Assembly: GCA_963971535.1 (NCBI GenBank)
Contig: OZ020591.1
Coordinates: 12,431,577 to 12,495,576, forward strand
DNA: 64,000 bases
Source of the DNA: Notolepis coatsorum
Lineage: Eukaryota; Chordata; Actinopteri; Aulopiformes; Paralepididae
Direction of reading: 5' to 3'
Below are positions 42,118-55,690 of the stretch, piece after piece. Each line of letters starts with the position of its first letter. Within the stretch, counting starts at the first letter, position 1. The notes beneath the pieces are model-generated. The model did no database searches. It worked only from the letters and a program-made list of their open reading frames with translations, and had not been told where the DNA came from. The position numbers and the translations under genes are program-made.

Positions 42118-42377
42118 TCGCTAAACGAACAATAATCACTATGCAACAACCATCAAATGCACACAGCACACACACCCACACGCACACACACACTCACTCA
42201 AACAAACAACACACTGCAGCACCCACTCTCCACACTTTAGATCACACAAACACACTTACACTTTATATTTATTGATAAAGGATTTGCACTACAACTCGTA
42301 CACCTACTGTGAATTGTACCTAAACTGCACCTCGTCCATTTATGCCTTGCACTATATAGTATTGTATATTAGTACAC

Positions 42378-42553
42378 TGCACAAGCGTTGCAAGGGGAAG
42401 GCTAAGAGAATTATTAAGGACTCGAGCCACCCGAACAACTGCCTCTTTGAACTGCTGCCGTCAGGCAAGCGACACAGGAGTCTCAAGGCGAGCACAGAAA
42501 GACTCAGAAGTAGCTTCTATCCCCAGGCCATCAGGCTGCTAAACGAACAATGA
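42378..42553 (+). pseudogene. Second copy of the L2 ORF 3' end
   Basis: GCAAGGGGAAGGCTAAGAGA … CATCAGGCTGCTAAACGAAC repeats 41952-42114 with a handful of changes and also ends at a stop. It lies in the 3' UTR, so it is not translated as part of the ORF. Confidence 0.85.
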
Positions 42554-43285
42554 ATGAACACTACACAACAACAACCACCAAACACACATAGCACACACAT
42601 CCACACGCACACACTCACTTTAAACAAACACACTGTAGCACCCACTACACACACTTTATAGCACACACCCACTTTAAACAAACACACTGTAGCACCCACT
42701 CCCCACACTTTATATTTATGGATGAAGGATTGCACTACAACTCGTACACCTTACTGTAAATTGTACCTAAAATTGTACCTCATCCCATTTCTGCTTTGCA
42801 CTAGATAGTACTGTACATTAGTACACTGCATAGTATTGTGTATTGTATATTATATGGTAACTCAGAACATTGTACATATGTCTATACCGAACAACTGTGA
42901 CCTCATTCTTCTTCTAAATTCATGCTATATTATGTTATTATGTTATTTGATACTATCTTGTCTAGCACAGTCTCTGGAGCGTAACAGTAAGAAGCATTTT
43001 GTATGAAAGTATTCTGTACTTCTGTATGACAACTATTAAAGAACTTGAACTTGAACTTGAACTTGAGTATTGTATATTGTATGGTAACTACGTCTACGAA
43101 CATTGTACATATGTCTAAACTGAACACTGTGACCTCTTTTTTTTCTTCTAATTTTTACCATGTTTTTATTTCATACTATCTTGTCATGCACAGTCTCTGG
43201 AGCGCAACAGTAAGAAGCATTTTGTACAAAAGTATTCTGTACTTCTGTATGACAACTATTAAAGAAACTTGAACTTGAAACTTGA

Positions 43286-46200
43286 ACTAGGAGGGATATG
43301 AGGACTGTTTGTGTGTAACTAGGAGGGATATGAGGACTGTTTGTGTAACTAGGAGGGATATGAGGACTGTGTGTAACTAGGAGGGATATGAGGACTGTGT
43401 GTAACTAGGGGGGATATGAGGACTGTTTGTGTAACTAGGAGAGATATGAGGACTGTGTGTAACTAGGAGGGATATGATGACTGTGTGTGTAACTAGGAGG
43501 GATATGAGGACTGTGTGTAACTAGGAGAGATATGAGACTGTGTGTAACTAGGAGGGATATGAGGACTGTGTGTAACTAGGAGAGATATGAGGACTGTGTG
43601 TAACTAGGAGGGATATGAGGACTGTGTGTAACTAGGAGAGATATGGGGACTGTTTGTGTGTGTAACTAGGAGGGATATGAGGACTGTGTGTAACTAGGAG
43701 GGATATGAGGACTGTGTGTAACTAGGAGAGATATGAGGACTGTGTGTAACTAGGAGAGATATGAGGACTGTTTGTGTGTGTAACTAGGAGGGGTATGAGG
43801 ACTGTGTGTAACTAGGAGGGATATGATGACTGTGTGTAACTAGGAGAGATATGAGGATTGTGTGTGTGTAACTAGGAGAGATATGAGGACTGTGTGTAAC
43901 TAGGAGGGATATGAGGACTGTGTGTAACTAGGAGAGATATGAGGACTGTTTGTGTGTGTAACTAGGAGGGATATGAGGACTGTTTGTGTAACTAGGAGGG
44001 ATATGAGGACTGTGTGTAACTAGGAGGGATATGAGGACTGTGTGTAACTAGGAGGGATATGAGGACTGTGTGTAACTAGGAGGGATATGAGGACTGTGTG
44101 TAACTAGGAGAGATATGAGGACTGTTTGTGTGTGTAACTAGGAGGGATATGAGGACTGTTTGTGTAACTAGGAGGGATATGAGGACTGTTTGTGTAACTA
44201 GGAGGGATATGAGGACTGTGTGTAACTATGAGGGATATGAGGACTGTGTGTAACTAGGAGGGATATGAGGACTGTGTGTAACTAGGAGGGATATGAGGAC
44301 TGTGTGTAACTAGGAGAGATATGAGGACTGTTTGTGTGTGTAACTAGGAGGGATATGAGGACTGTTTGTGTGTGTAACTAGGAGGGATATGAGGACTGTG
44401 TGTAACTAGGAGGGATATGATGACTGTGTGTAACTAGGAGAGATATGAGGACTGTGTGTGTGTAACTAGGAGAGATATGAGAAATGTGTGTAACTAGGAG
44501 GGATATGAGGACTGTGTGTAACTAGGAGAGATATGAGGCCTGTTTGTCTGTGTAACTAGGAGGGATATGAGGACTGTTTGTGTAACTAGGAGGGATATGA
44601 GGACTGTGTGTAACTAGGAGGGATATGAGGACTGTGTGTGTGTAACTAGGAGAGATATGAGGACTGTGTGTAACTAGGAGGGATATGAGGACTGTGTGTA
44701 ACTAGGAGAGATATGAGGACTGTTTGTGTGTGTAACTAGGAGGGATATGAGGACTGTTTGTGTAACTAGGAGGGATATGAGGACTGTTTGTGTAACTAGG
44801 AGGGATATGAGGACTGTGTGTAACTAGGAGGGATATGAGGACTGTGTGTAACTAGGAGGGATATGAGGACTGTGTGTAACTAGGAGGGATATGAGGACTG
44901 TTTGTGTAACTAGGAGAGATATGAGCACTGTGTGTAACTAGGAGGGATATGAGGACTGTGTGTAACTAGGAGGGATATGAGGACTGTGTGTAACTAGGAG
45001 ATATGATGACTATTTGTGTGTAACTAGGAGGGATATGAGGACTGTTTGTGTAACTAGGAGGGATATGAGGACTGTGTGTAACTAGGAGGGATATGAGGAC
45101 TGTGTGTAACTAGGAGGGATATGAGGACTGTGTGTAACTAGGATGGATATGAGGACTGTGTGTAACTAGGAGAGATATGAGGACTGTGTGTGTAACTAGG
45201 AGAGATGTGAGGACTGTTTGTGTGTAGCTAGGAGGGATATGAGGACTGTTTGTGTAACTAGGAGGGATATGAGGACTGTGTGTAACTAGGAGGGATATGA
45301 GGACTGTGTGTAACTAGGAGATATATAAGGACTGTTTGTGTGTGTAACTAGGAGGGATATGAGGACTGTTTGTGTAACTAGGAGGGATATGAGGACTGTG
45401 TGTAACTAGGAGGGATATGAGGACTGTGTGTAACTAGGAGAGATATGAGGACTGTTTGTGTGTGTAACTAGGAGGGATATGAGGACTGTTTGTGTAACTA
45501 GGAGAGATATGAGGACTGTGTGTAACTAGGAGGGATATGAGGACTGTGTGTAACTAGGAGAGATATGAGGACTGTTTGTGTGTGTAACTAGGAGGGATAT
45601 GAGGACTGTTTGTGTAACTAGGAGGGATATGAGGACTGTTTGTGTAACTAGGAGGGATATGAGGACTGTGTGTAACTAGGAGGGATATGAGGACTGTGTG
45701 TAACTAGGAGGGATATGAGGACTGTGTGTAACTAGGAGGGATATGAGGACTGTTTGTGTAACTAGGAGAGATATGAGGACTGTGTGTAACTAGGAGGGAT
45801 ATGATGACTGTGTGTAACTAGGAGGGATATGAGGACTGTGTGTGTAACTAGGAGATATGATGACTATTTGTGTGTAACTAGGAGGGATATGAGGACTGTT
45901 TGTGTAACTAGGAGGGATATGAGGACTGTGTGTAACTAGGAGGGATATGAGGACTGTGTGTAACTAGGAGGGATATGAGGACTGTGTGTAACTAGGAGGG
46001 ATATGAGGACTGTGTGTAACTAGGAGGGATATGATGACTGTGTGTAACTAGGAGGGATATGAGGACTGTGTGTAACTAGGAGGGATATGAGGACTGTGTG
46101 TGTAACTAGGAGGGATATGAGGACTGTTTGTGTAACTAGGAGGGATATGAGGACTGTGTGTGTAACTAGGAGGGATATGAGGACTGTGTGTAACTAGGAG

Positions 46201-49200
46201 AGATATGAGGACTGTGTGTAACTAGGAGGGATATGAGGACTGTGTGTAACTAGGAGAGATATGAGGACTGTGTGTAACTAGGAGGGATATGAGGACTGTG
46301 TGTAACTAGGAGAGATATGATAACTGTGTGTAACTAGGAGGGATATGAGGACTGTGTGTAACTAGGAGGGATATGATGACTGTGTGTAACTAGGAGAGAT
46401 ATGAGGACTGTGTGTGTGTAACTAGGAGAGATATGAGGACTGTGTGTAACTAGGAGGGATATGAGGACTGTGTGTAACTAGGAGGGATATGATGACTGTG
46501 TGTAACTAGGAGGGATATGAGGACTGTGTGTAACTAGGAGGGATATGAGGACTGTGTGTGTAACTAGGAGGGATATGAGGACTGTTTGTGTGTGTAACTA
46601 GGAGGGATATGAGGACTGTGTGTAACTAGGAGGGATATGATGACTGTGTGTAACTAGGAGAGATATGAGGACTGTGTGTGTAACTAGGAGAGATATGAGG
46701 ACTGTGTGTAACTAGGAGGGATATGAGGACTGTGTGTAACTAGGAGAGATATGAGGACTGTTTGTGTGTGTAACTAGGAGGGATATGAGGACTGTTTGTG
46801 TAACTAGGAGGGATATGAGGACTGTGTGTAACTAGGAGGGATATGAGGACTGTGTGTGTAACTAGGAGGGATATGAGGACTGTATGTAACTAGGAGAGAT
46901 AGCAGGACTGTGTGTAACTAGGAGAGATATGAGAACTGTGTGTAACTAGGAGGGATATGAGGACTGTGTGTAACTAGGAGGGAGATGAGGACTGTTTGTG
47001 TGTGTAACTAAGAGGGATATGAGGACTGTGTGTAACTAGGAGGGATATGAGGACTGTGTGTAACTAGGAGGGATATGAGGACTGTGTGTAACTAGGAGAT
47101 ATATGAGGACTGTGTGTGTAACCAGGAGAGATGTGAGGACTGTTTGTGTGTAACTAGGAGGGATATGAGGACTGTTTGTGTAACTAGGAGGGATATGAGG
47201 ACTGTGTGTAACTAGGAGGGATATGAGGACTGTTTGTGTGTGTAAATAGGAGAGATATGAGGACTGTGTGTGTGTAACTAGGAGGAATATGAGGACTGTG
47301 TGTGTGTGTAACTAGGAGAGATATGAGGACTGTGTGTAACTAGGAGAGATATGAGGACTGTGTGTAACTAGGAGAGATATGAGGACTGTGTGTAACTAGG
47401 AGGAATATGAGGACTGTGTGTGTAACTAGGACGGATATGAGGACTGTGTGTAACTAGGAGAGATATGCGGACTGTGTGTAACTAGGAGGGATATGAGGAC
47501 TGTGTGTAACTAGGAGAGATATAAGGACTTTGTGTAACTAGGAGGGATATGAGGACTGTTTGTGTAACTATGAGGGATATGAGGACTGTATGTGTGTAAC
47601 TAGGAGAGATATGAGGACTGTGTCTAACTAGGAGGGATATGAGGACTGTTTGTGTAACTAGGAGGGATATGAGGACTGTGTGTAACTAGGAGGGATATGA
47701 TGACTGTGTGTAACTAGGAGGGATATGAGGACTGTGTGTAACTAGGAGGGATATGAGGACTGTGTGTGTAACTAGGAGGGATATGAGGACTGTTTGTGTA
47801 ACTAGGAGGGATATGAGGACTGTGTGTGTAACTAGGAGGGATATGAGGACTGTATGTAACTAGGAGAGATATGAGAACTGTGTGTAACTAGGAGGGATAT
47901 GAGGACTGTGTGTAACTAGGAGAGATATGAGGACTGTGTGTAACTAGGAGGGATATGAGGACTGTGTGTAACTAGGAGAGATATGAGGACTGTGTGTGTA
48001 ACTAGGAGGGATATGAGGACTGTATGTAACTAGGAGAGATATGAGGACTGTGTGTAACTAGGAGGGATATGAGGACTGTGTGTAACTAGGAGAGATATGA
48101 GGACTGTTTGTGTGTGTAACTAGGAGGGATATGAGGACTGTGTGTAACTAGGAGGGATATGAGGACTGTGTGTAACTAGGAGAGATATGAGGATTGTGTG
48201 TAACTAGGAGAGATATGAGGACTGTTTGTGTAACTAGGAGGGATATGAGGACTGTGTGTAACTAGGAGGGATATGAGGACTGTGTGTAACTAGGAGAGAT
48301 ATGAGGACTGTTTGTGTGTGTAACTAGGAGGGATATGAGGACTGTGTGTAACTAGGAGGGATATGATGACTGTGTGTAACTAGGAGAGATATGAGGACTG
48401 TGTGTGTGTAACTAGGAGAGATATGAGGACTGTGTGTAACTAGGAGGGATATGAGGACTGTGTGTAACTAGGAGGGATATGATGACTGTGTGTAACTAGG
48501 AGGGATATGAGGACTGTGTGTAACTAGGAGGGATATGAGGACTGTGTGTGTAACTAGGAGGGATATGAGGACTGTTTGTGTAACTAGGAGGGATATGAGG
48601 ACTGTGTGTGTAACTAGGAGGGATATGAGGACTGTGTGTAACTAGGAGAGATATGAGGACTGTGTGTAACTAGGAGGGATATGAGGACTGTGTGTAACTA
48701 GGAGAGATATGAGGACTGTGTGTAACTAGGAGGGATATGAGGACTGTGTGTAACTAGGAGAGATATGATAACTGTGTGTAACTAGGAGGGATATGAGGAC
48801 TGTGTGTAACTAGGAGAGATATGAGGACTGTGTGTAACTAGGAGAGATATGAGGACTGTTTGTGTGTGTAACTAGGAGGGATATGAGGACTGTGTGTAAC
48901 TAGGAGGGATATGAGGACTGTGTGTAACTAGGAGAGATATGAGGACTGTGTGTAACTAGGAGGGATATGAGGACTGTGTGTAACTAGGAGAGATATGAGG
49001 ACTGTTTGTGTGTGTAACTAGGAGGGATATGAGGACTGTGTGTAACTAGGAGGGATATGAGGACTGTGTGTAACTAGGAGAGATATGAGGATTGTGTGTA
49101 ACTAGGAGAGATATGAGGACTGTTTGTGTAACTAGGAGGGATATGAGGACTGTGTGTAACTAGGAGGGATATGAGGACTGTGTGTAACTAGGAGAGATAT

Positions 49201-51728
49201 GAGGACTGTTTGTGTGTGTAACTAGGAGGGATATGAGGACTGTGTGTAACTAGGAGGGATATGATGACTGTGTGTAACTAGGAGAGATATGAGGACTGTG
49301 TGTGTGTAACTAGGAGAGATATGAGGACTGTGTGTAACTAGGAGGGATATGAGGACTGTGTGTAACTAGGAGATATGAGGACTGTTTGTGTGTGTAACTA
49401 GGAGGGATATGAGGACTGTTTGTGTAACTAGGAGGGATATGAGGACTGTGTGTAACTAGGAGGGATATGAGGACTGTGTGTTTAACTAGGAGGGATATGA
49501 GGACTGTATGTAACTAGGAGAGATAGCAGGACTGTGTGTAACTAGGAGAGATATGAGAACTGTGTGTAACTAGGAGGGATATGAGGACTGTGTGTAACTA
49601 GGAGAGATATGAGGACTGTGTGTAACTAGGAGGGATATGAGGACTGTGTGTAACTAGGAGAGATATGAGGACTGTGTGTAACTAGGAGGGATATGAGGAC
49701 TGTGTGTAACTAGGAGAGATATGATAACTGTGTGTAACTAGGAGGGATATGAGGACTGTGTGTAACTAGGAGATATATGAGGACTGTGTGTAACTAGGAG
49801 GGATATGAGGACTGTGTGTAACTAGGAGAGATATGAGGACTGTTTGTGTGTAACTAGGAGGGATATGAGGACTGTGTGTAACTAGGAGGGATATGAGGAC
49901 TGTGTGTAACTAGGAGAGATATGAGGACTGTGTGTAACTAGGAGGGATATGAGGACTGTGTGTAACTAGGAGAGATATGAGGACTGTTTGTGTGTGTAAC
50001 TAGGAGGGATATGAGGACTGTGTGTAACTAGGAGGGATATGAGGACTGTGTGTAACTAGGAGAGATATGAGGATTGTGTGTAACTAGGAGAGATATGAGG
50101 ACTGTTTGTGTAACTAGGAGGGATATGAGGACTGTGTGTAACTAGGAGGGATATGAGGACTGTGTGTAACTAGGAGAGATATGAGGACTGTTTGTGTGTG
50201 TAACTAGGAGGGATATGAGGACTGTGTGTAACTAGGAGGGATATGATGACTGTGTGTAACTAGGAGAGATATGAGGACTGTGTGTGTAACTAGGAGAGAT
50301 ATGAGGACTGTGTGTAACTAGGAGGGATATGAGGACTGTGTGTAACTAGGAGAGATATGAGGACTGTTTGTGTGTGTAACTAGGAGGGATATGAGGACTG
50401 TTTGTGTAACTAGGAGGGATATGAGGACTGTGTGTAACTAGGAGGGATATGAGGACTGTGTGTGTAACTAGGAGGGATATGAGGACTGTATGTAACTAGG
50501 AGAGATAGCAGGACTGTGTGTAACTAGGAGAGATATGAGAACTGTGTGTAACTAGGAGGGATATGAGGACTGTGTGTAACTAGGAGGGAGATGAGGACTG
50601 TTTGTGTGTGTAACTAAGAGGGATATGAGGACTGTGTGTAACTAGGAGGGATATGAGGACTGTGTGTAACTAGGAGGGATATGAGGACTGTGTGTAACTA
50701 GGAGATATATGAGGACTGTGTGTGTAACCAGGAGAGATGTGAGGACTGTTTGTGTGTAACTAGGAGGGATATGAGGACTGTTTGTGTAACTAGGAGGGAT
50801 ATGAGGACTGTGTGTAACTAGGAGGGATATGAGGACTGTTTGTGTGTGTAAATAGGAGAGATATGAGGACTGTGTGTGTGTAACTAGGAGGAATATGAGG
50901 ACTGTGTGTGTGTGTAACTAGGAGAGATATGAGGACTGTGTGTAACTAGGAGAGATATGAGGACTGTGTGTAACTAGGAGAGATATGAGGACTGTGTGTA
51001 ACTAGGAGGAATATGAGGACTGTGTGTGTAACTAGGACGGATATGAGGACTGTGTGTAACTAGGAGAGATATGCGGACTGTGTGTAACTAGGAGGGATAT
51101 GAGGACTGTGTGTAACTAGGAGAGATATAAGGACTTTGTGTAACTAGGAGGGATATGAGGACTGTTTGTGTAACTATGAGGGATATGAGGACTGTATGTG
51201 TGTAACTAGGAGAGATATGAGGACTGTGTCTAACTAGGAGGGATATGAGGACTGTTTGTGTAACTAGGAGGGATATGAGGACTGTGTGTAACTAGGAGGG
51301 ATATGATGACTGTGTGTAACTAGGAGGGATATGAGGACTGTGTGTAACTAGGAGGGATATGAGGACTGTGTGTGTAACTAGGAGGGATATGAGGACTGTT
51401 TGTGTAACTAGGAGGGATATGAGGACTGTGTGTGTAACTAGGAGGGATATGAGGACTGTATGTAACTAGGAGAGATATGAGAACTGTGTGTAACTAGGAG
51501 GGATATGAGGACTGTGTGTAACTAGGAGAGATATGAGGACTGTGTGTAACTAGGAGGGATATGAGGACTGTGTGTAACTAGGAGAGATATGAGGACTGTG
51601 TGTGTAACTAGGAGGGATATGAGGACTGTATGTAACTAGGAGAGATATGAGAACTGTGTGTAACTAGGAGGGATATGAGGACTGTGTGTAACTAGGAGAG
51701 ATATGAGGACTGTGTGTAACTAGGAGGG
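43286..51728. repeat. 28-bp minisatellite, central block with higher-order repeats
   Basis: About 8.4 kb of the same units. Rare variants mark long duplicated blocks: gagatAGCAGG occurs at 46901, 49525 and 50508, and taggACGGATAT near 47431 and 51037, giving a block period of about 3.6 kb (with a smaller one of about 0.98 kb). Confidence 0.97.
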
Positions 51729-52066
51729 TGTGGGATATTCGTAGATATCCTGATGAAGAATGTGCTCAGTCTACCGAGGTTTGGATAATAACAAGGGTTT
51801 ATTAACCAAACAGATAGATTACATAGAGAGAATGGCTGAGGGTTTCCCCCCAGGTGGTCAGCTGAAATTACCCAGGTAAGAAGCCTTGATTGTGGTCGGG
51901 AGGAGCCCTTTATAGTTCAACAAGGGGGGTGTGTGGTCCCATTTGATAGGTCAGATGGGGGGGAGGGGGTACAGGTTTGGGGACACAGGGGAGGGGGGTG
52001 ATTCCACAGAGAGGGGGGGGGCACAGGTAAGGGGAACATATTTACATGAGGACATATTATACCACA
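51729..52066 (-). repeat. 3' LTR of the 7.6-kb unit
   Basis: TGTGGGATATTCG … ATTATACCACA on the plus strand. On the element strand a TATA box (CTATAAAGG; plus 51907-51914) lies upstream of AATAAA (plus 51798-51803). I see one difference from the other LTR (CAGTCTACC versus CAGTCAACC). Confidence 0.92.
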
Positions 52067-52590
52067 ATACTCACTTTTCTTTCTTATAATGTGGGTGAGA
52101 TTAATGTATAATATACCAGGATTGTTTGGAACAGGTAAAAGTGGGGACCGATGTAATCCATCGGTTATCAGATAATGAAAAAATAGAAAATAATTAAAAT
52201 AATGAAAATGTTGGCCAATGTGTTCTGTTGGTTGGCCTAATAATTTAAACTAGTATTATTTATATACATGATTCATGACATGATCGACTAGACTGCGGTC
52301 TGTGTTATTTTGATATCAGAGATGTGGGAATAGATGTCACCCTTTTCTTTTATTAATCGCTCAAAATACCTATATCAATGAGTGGTCCTCATCTCTGATA
52401 TCAAACAACAATTAACATAATCATTAGAAGCTATCGCTGTGCAAATATCTTGGCATACCTTCAGTCGTTCATGTCGTGACTCTGGGGAGCTAATGTGATC
52501 GTTGTGCATACAGGCATCGTAATAAACCAATTAAATACATGCACTGTCTGTGTGGTCAGAGTGCACAGGGTGAAAAAACAAAATTGTGTT
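52067..52590. other. Element interior, AT-rich, unassigned
   Basis: The purine tract AAGAAAGAAAAGTGAG (minus strand) lies next to the left LTR. No coding frame otherwise. Confidence 0.5.
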
Positions 52591-53795
52591 CATAATTATT
52601 AGGAATCGGATTTACACATAAGGCTAATGTGTACAAAAACATTTTAACAACCGTTAACCTGGTGGTTAATAAAACTAACATGATTGATTATGGGAAACTG
52701 TTCACAAATATATATATATATTTTTGCACATTTTGTGATGATTCTTGATGAAATTACTTAGGATCCAGTTGTATTTAATCTGAGTTTGAGTGTCACTTTC
52801 ATCTGTGATTGCCTCAGCTTTGTTGGTCTTTACTTAGAATCAGGCAATTTTCTCCATTTCTTCTCTATAAATGAGGAGATAAAACGTCTTATGCATCGCT
52901 TCTGTATGTAATTCTAGTGCATATACTATCAATGGTTCACCATACAGGTGCAAAACAACGTTACATGTCCTCTTCTATGAGAGAATAAAACAACTGATTC
53001 TTTCTTGTCTGACAATACAATTTTGTAACCTAAGTAATTCTAATGTGATGTAATGTGATCATGTGGTCACTTCTTTCTTCAGCAATACATTTTAGCTCAT
53101 TATTACTAACCATTGTTAATGCTTTCTCATTGATTTCTTTTCATCACATCCCTAGTTCATCGTTTTGCAGATACATACAATTGTGTGAAAAGTTTCCTGC
53201 TTGTGAAGGTATTAATCTGAATGATGTTGCGTCGTTGTTGACAAGGTGTTCTCTGTTGGTCGTGTGGCAGGGCCAAACAGTAACACATAAAAATTAAATA
53301 AATACATACAATAGACATTACCTTAGTGGCTAATGTGTCAAAATAAAATTGAAAACCGTTAACCTAGTGGTTAATATAAAAGGTGATTATGATAATCGTT
53401 ATGCATTGTTCTGTGGTGCATACTATCAATGGTCAAAACAAACTTGGTGACTTGGAATAAACCAACTGGTTCTGTCTTGTTTAACAATATAATTTTCAAT
53501 GTGACTCTGTGATCATTCCTTATTGTTATTATAAATTGGTTATTGCAATCTTATTGGTTGTATTTCATCATATTCTTAGTTCATAATTGTCTTGATACAT
53601 ATGAACTTTGTGAAACATCTCTTGTTTGTGAATCTGACAGTTGCTGCATCGCTGTTGACCATCTGTTCTCTGCCAGGGATGTGTCCTTCTGTGGTGACCT
53701 GCTGTGTGTTGAACGTATCGTACATTCAGTTGATGTTTCTGTGAGCCTGTCGTGTGGCAGTAAGACAGTAAAAAGTAAATAAATACATAACAATT
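52591..53795. repeat. Diverged tandem duplication inside the LTR unit
   Basis: Two adjacent segments share order and motifs: GTTAACCTGGTGGTTAATA / GTTAACCTAGTGGTTAATA, GTGCATACTATCAATGG, CCCTAGTTCATCG / TCTTAGTTCATAA, TCGTGTGGCAG and AAATAAATACATA. Diverged enough to be old. Function unknown. Confidence 0.7.
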
Positions 53796-53834
53796 TTGGA
53801 CAATGTGTATTCAGAAGTCTCTTGGTCCACAGGT

Positions 53835-54190
53835 CTCATTTGCTATGTGTCTCTTCTTGACGATGCAGTCGGGAATATTCACTGGTCGCCGTCCATTCCC
53901 TGTCAAGGGTCACTTGTCTGCGCTGCTCTCCATCACCACCACATGTCTGCCACTGTGCTCACGCTTGGCCCCCATCAGGCCCAGAGACATGGTGGTCAGG
54001 GCGTTTTTGAATGTGTTGTGCTGGTTTCGCTGTCCTCTCCTCGTCATTGCGGTACCACTTGATGGAGGGCGAGGGCCCGCCGGTGTAGTGGCTAGTCAGT
54101 AGGACGCTCTTTCTCACACGGATGACAATCTTGTCATGGGAATCCACCTTGATGGTCGGGGACTTCAGTTCCCGTTTGCAGGTGATGGGT
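53835..54190 (-). pseudogene. Immunoglobulin-like domain fragment
   Basis: Minus strand, directly after the zinc-finger frame but in another frame: ELKSPTIKVDSHDKIVIRVR, then SVLLTSHYTGGPSPSIKWYR and NDEE. After a frame change it continues …NALTTMSLGLMGAKREHSGR then HVVVMESSADK and a stop. The GGPSPSIKWYRNDEE core and the K-R-E-H-S-G-x-(H/Y) pattern resemble an I-set Ig domain of the muscle type. The cysteines are weak or absent. Frameshifts show it is not a working gene. Parent gene not identified. Confidence 0.5.
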
Positions 54191-55003
54191 TTGCTTCTTC
54201 AGGTGGCGCTTGCGAACGAAACTCTTCCGGCACATGTTGCATTTGTACGGCTTCTCTCCCGAGTGGACCCCCCTCTGGTGCTCCTTCAAGTTAGCCGCGG
54301 TTGCAAAGCACTTCGCACACTGTGTGCATCGATGGGGCTTGTCCCCTACTACCCCCACGGCGTGGGTCTTCTGGTGTTGCTTGGGGCTGGACGCGGTGGC
54401 GAAGCCTTTACGACGGGGCTTGTCCCCGGCCCCCGCGGCGTGGGTCTTCTGGTGCTGCTTCAGGTTGGAGGATGTGGTGAAGCCTTTACTGCACTGGCCA
54501 CAGGTGTACGGCTTCTCGCGCGTGTGGAGCTCCTGGTGCTTCTTCAGATGCCTCCTGCGTACAAAGCTCTTCCTACACTGGGTGCACTTGTACGGCTTGT
54601 CATCCGAGTGCATCTTCATGTGTTCTCTGAGAGAGATGGCCGCCGCGAAGCTCTTGCTACACTCGGAGCACTGATGGGGCTTCTCCGGCATCTGGTGAGA
54701 CTTGAGGTTGAAGGCGTCGATGACGCCCTTGCCGACCATCTCGACCCCGGTGGGGGCGTACGCCTTTTCTTTCGTGTGGATTTTCATGTGCTGCTTGAGG
54801 CTGGCCTCCACGGCGAAGCTCTCGCCACAGTGGACACAGATGTACGGGTTGATGTCCTTGTGGATCTCAAAGTGCTGGTGGAGGTCGGCGATGCTGCCAA
54901 AGATCTCGCCGCACTCGCTGCACTCCAGGCCGTGGGTCTCGTGGATCACCATCCCGCTGTCCGACTCCACGATCAGCTCCCCGCCGTGGTCCGACAGAGC
55001 CAC
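54134..55003 (-). pseudogene. C2H2 zinc-finger coding block, degraded
   Basis: 289 codons open. The listed first residue is a GTG, and the true coding sequence runs upstream (QTEIKTESNV) until a one-base shift near 55030 separates it from an acidic stretch (DTDEEEINLLTASTPALQTT). Fingers with the C-x2-C-x12-H-x3/4-H pattern lie at residues about 28-48, 56-76, 112-132, 140-160, 168-188 and 226-247, with linkers such as TREKPY and SGEKPY. One finger (198-214) has lost both cysteines and the last (from 255) loses its histidines where the sequence turns into the Ig-like fragment. It is a former KRAB-less poly-finger DNA-binding protein of host type, read on the same strand as the LTRs. Confidence 0.85.
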
Positions 55004-55267
55004 GTTAGACTCCGTCTTGATCTCGGTCTGTCGTGGTCTGCAGTGCCGGGGTGGAGGCCGTCAAAAGGTTGATCTCCTCTTCGTCAGTGTCTCCTTGGTC
55101 AGTCTCCTTCGTGGTCCTCTGCTCCACTTTCTTGGGGATGTCTGTGGGCTGGGTTGGATGGTTCTCCCACGGTTGTTGTCGTCGCCTCTGGTTGTGTCCG
55201 CAGCTTCGTGGTTCAGGTCACGCGTCGTCTCACTCGTCCTGTCCTCTCACCAATTCGTGATCTGAGG
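55004..55267 (-). pseudogene. Upstream part of the zinc-finger exon
   Basis: An acceptor-like TTATCACCCTCAG ends at 55268. Beyond it the minus strand shows coding-like acidic and polar residues (KKVEQRTTKETDQGDTDEEE …) but in shifting frames, so the exon is broken. It continues into the finger block. Confidence 0.5.
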
Positions 55268-55592
55268 GTGATAAACACTGCCTTAGAAAACTCCTCACAT
55301 AAATGATTCAACGCCTTTCTGCTAAAGTGGAAAATCATTTTGGGATTAATTCAATTCATTGTAAATAAAATCACTTAATTGACAATAGGAAATGCAAGCC
55401 AATTGCATTAGCAGTGATTCTTTACGTCAAGAAGTTCACATTCACTACAATTTTATCAGATTTTGTATCTAACTAGATCTTACAGCATTAGGCTTTAAAT
55501 AAAATTTGTAAATGAATGGCCAAAGTTTTGAATCAGATAAAATAGCTCCTTGTCTTCATATTCTGATGGTCTTAAATTGAAGTTGATCTTAC

Positions 55593-55690
55593 CTCAGGCC
55601 GCGTACGATGGTGTGCTTCTTCAAGATACTTACCTCGCCATGACTTCTCGGTTGTTCTTCACATCTCAGTGTGGCTCATCATAGCATAGC
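55593..55690 (-). pseudogene. Possible first coding exon with two donors
   Basis: On the minus strand AAGTCATGGCGAG is followed by GTAAGTATC (exon end 55634), and 41 bp later CCTGAG is followed by GTAAGATC (exon end 55593). Two good donors in a row and a Kozak-like ATG (55641-55639) suggest a short exon of the zinc-finger gene with alternative donors. Confidence 0.4.

Larger units (their letters stand above)
40388..43285 (+). mobile_element. L2-type LINE inserted in the 28-bp minisatellite
   Basis: 5'-truncated element beginning in the ORF just after AACTAG of a repeat unit and ending with (AACTTG)n next to AACTAGG, so a short duplication of AACTAG is likely. The 3' UTR contains a second copy of the last coding stretch (42378-42553) and a tandem repeat of the terminal 230 bp (about 42835-43062 and 43065-43285). 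Confidence 0.9.

Noticed and set aside
54122..55265. Plus-strand frames of 316, 154 and 187 codons over the zinc-finger block
   Set aside because: Shadows of the minus-strand fingers; they show Leu/Val-rich antisense composition and no domain.
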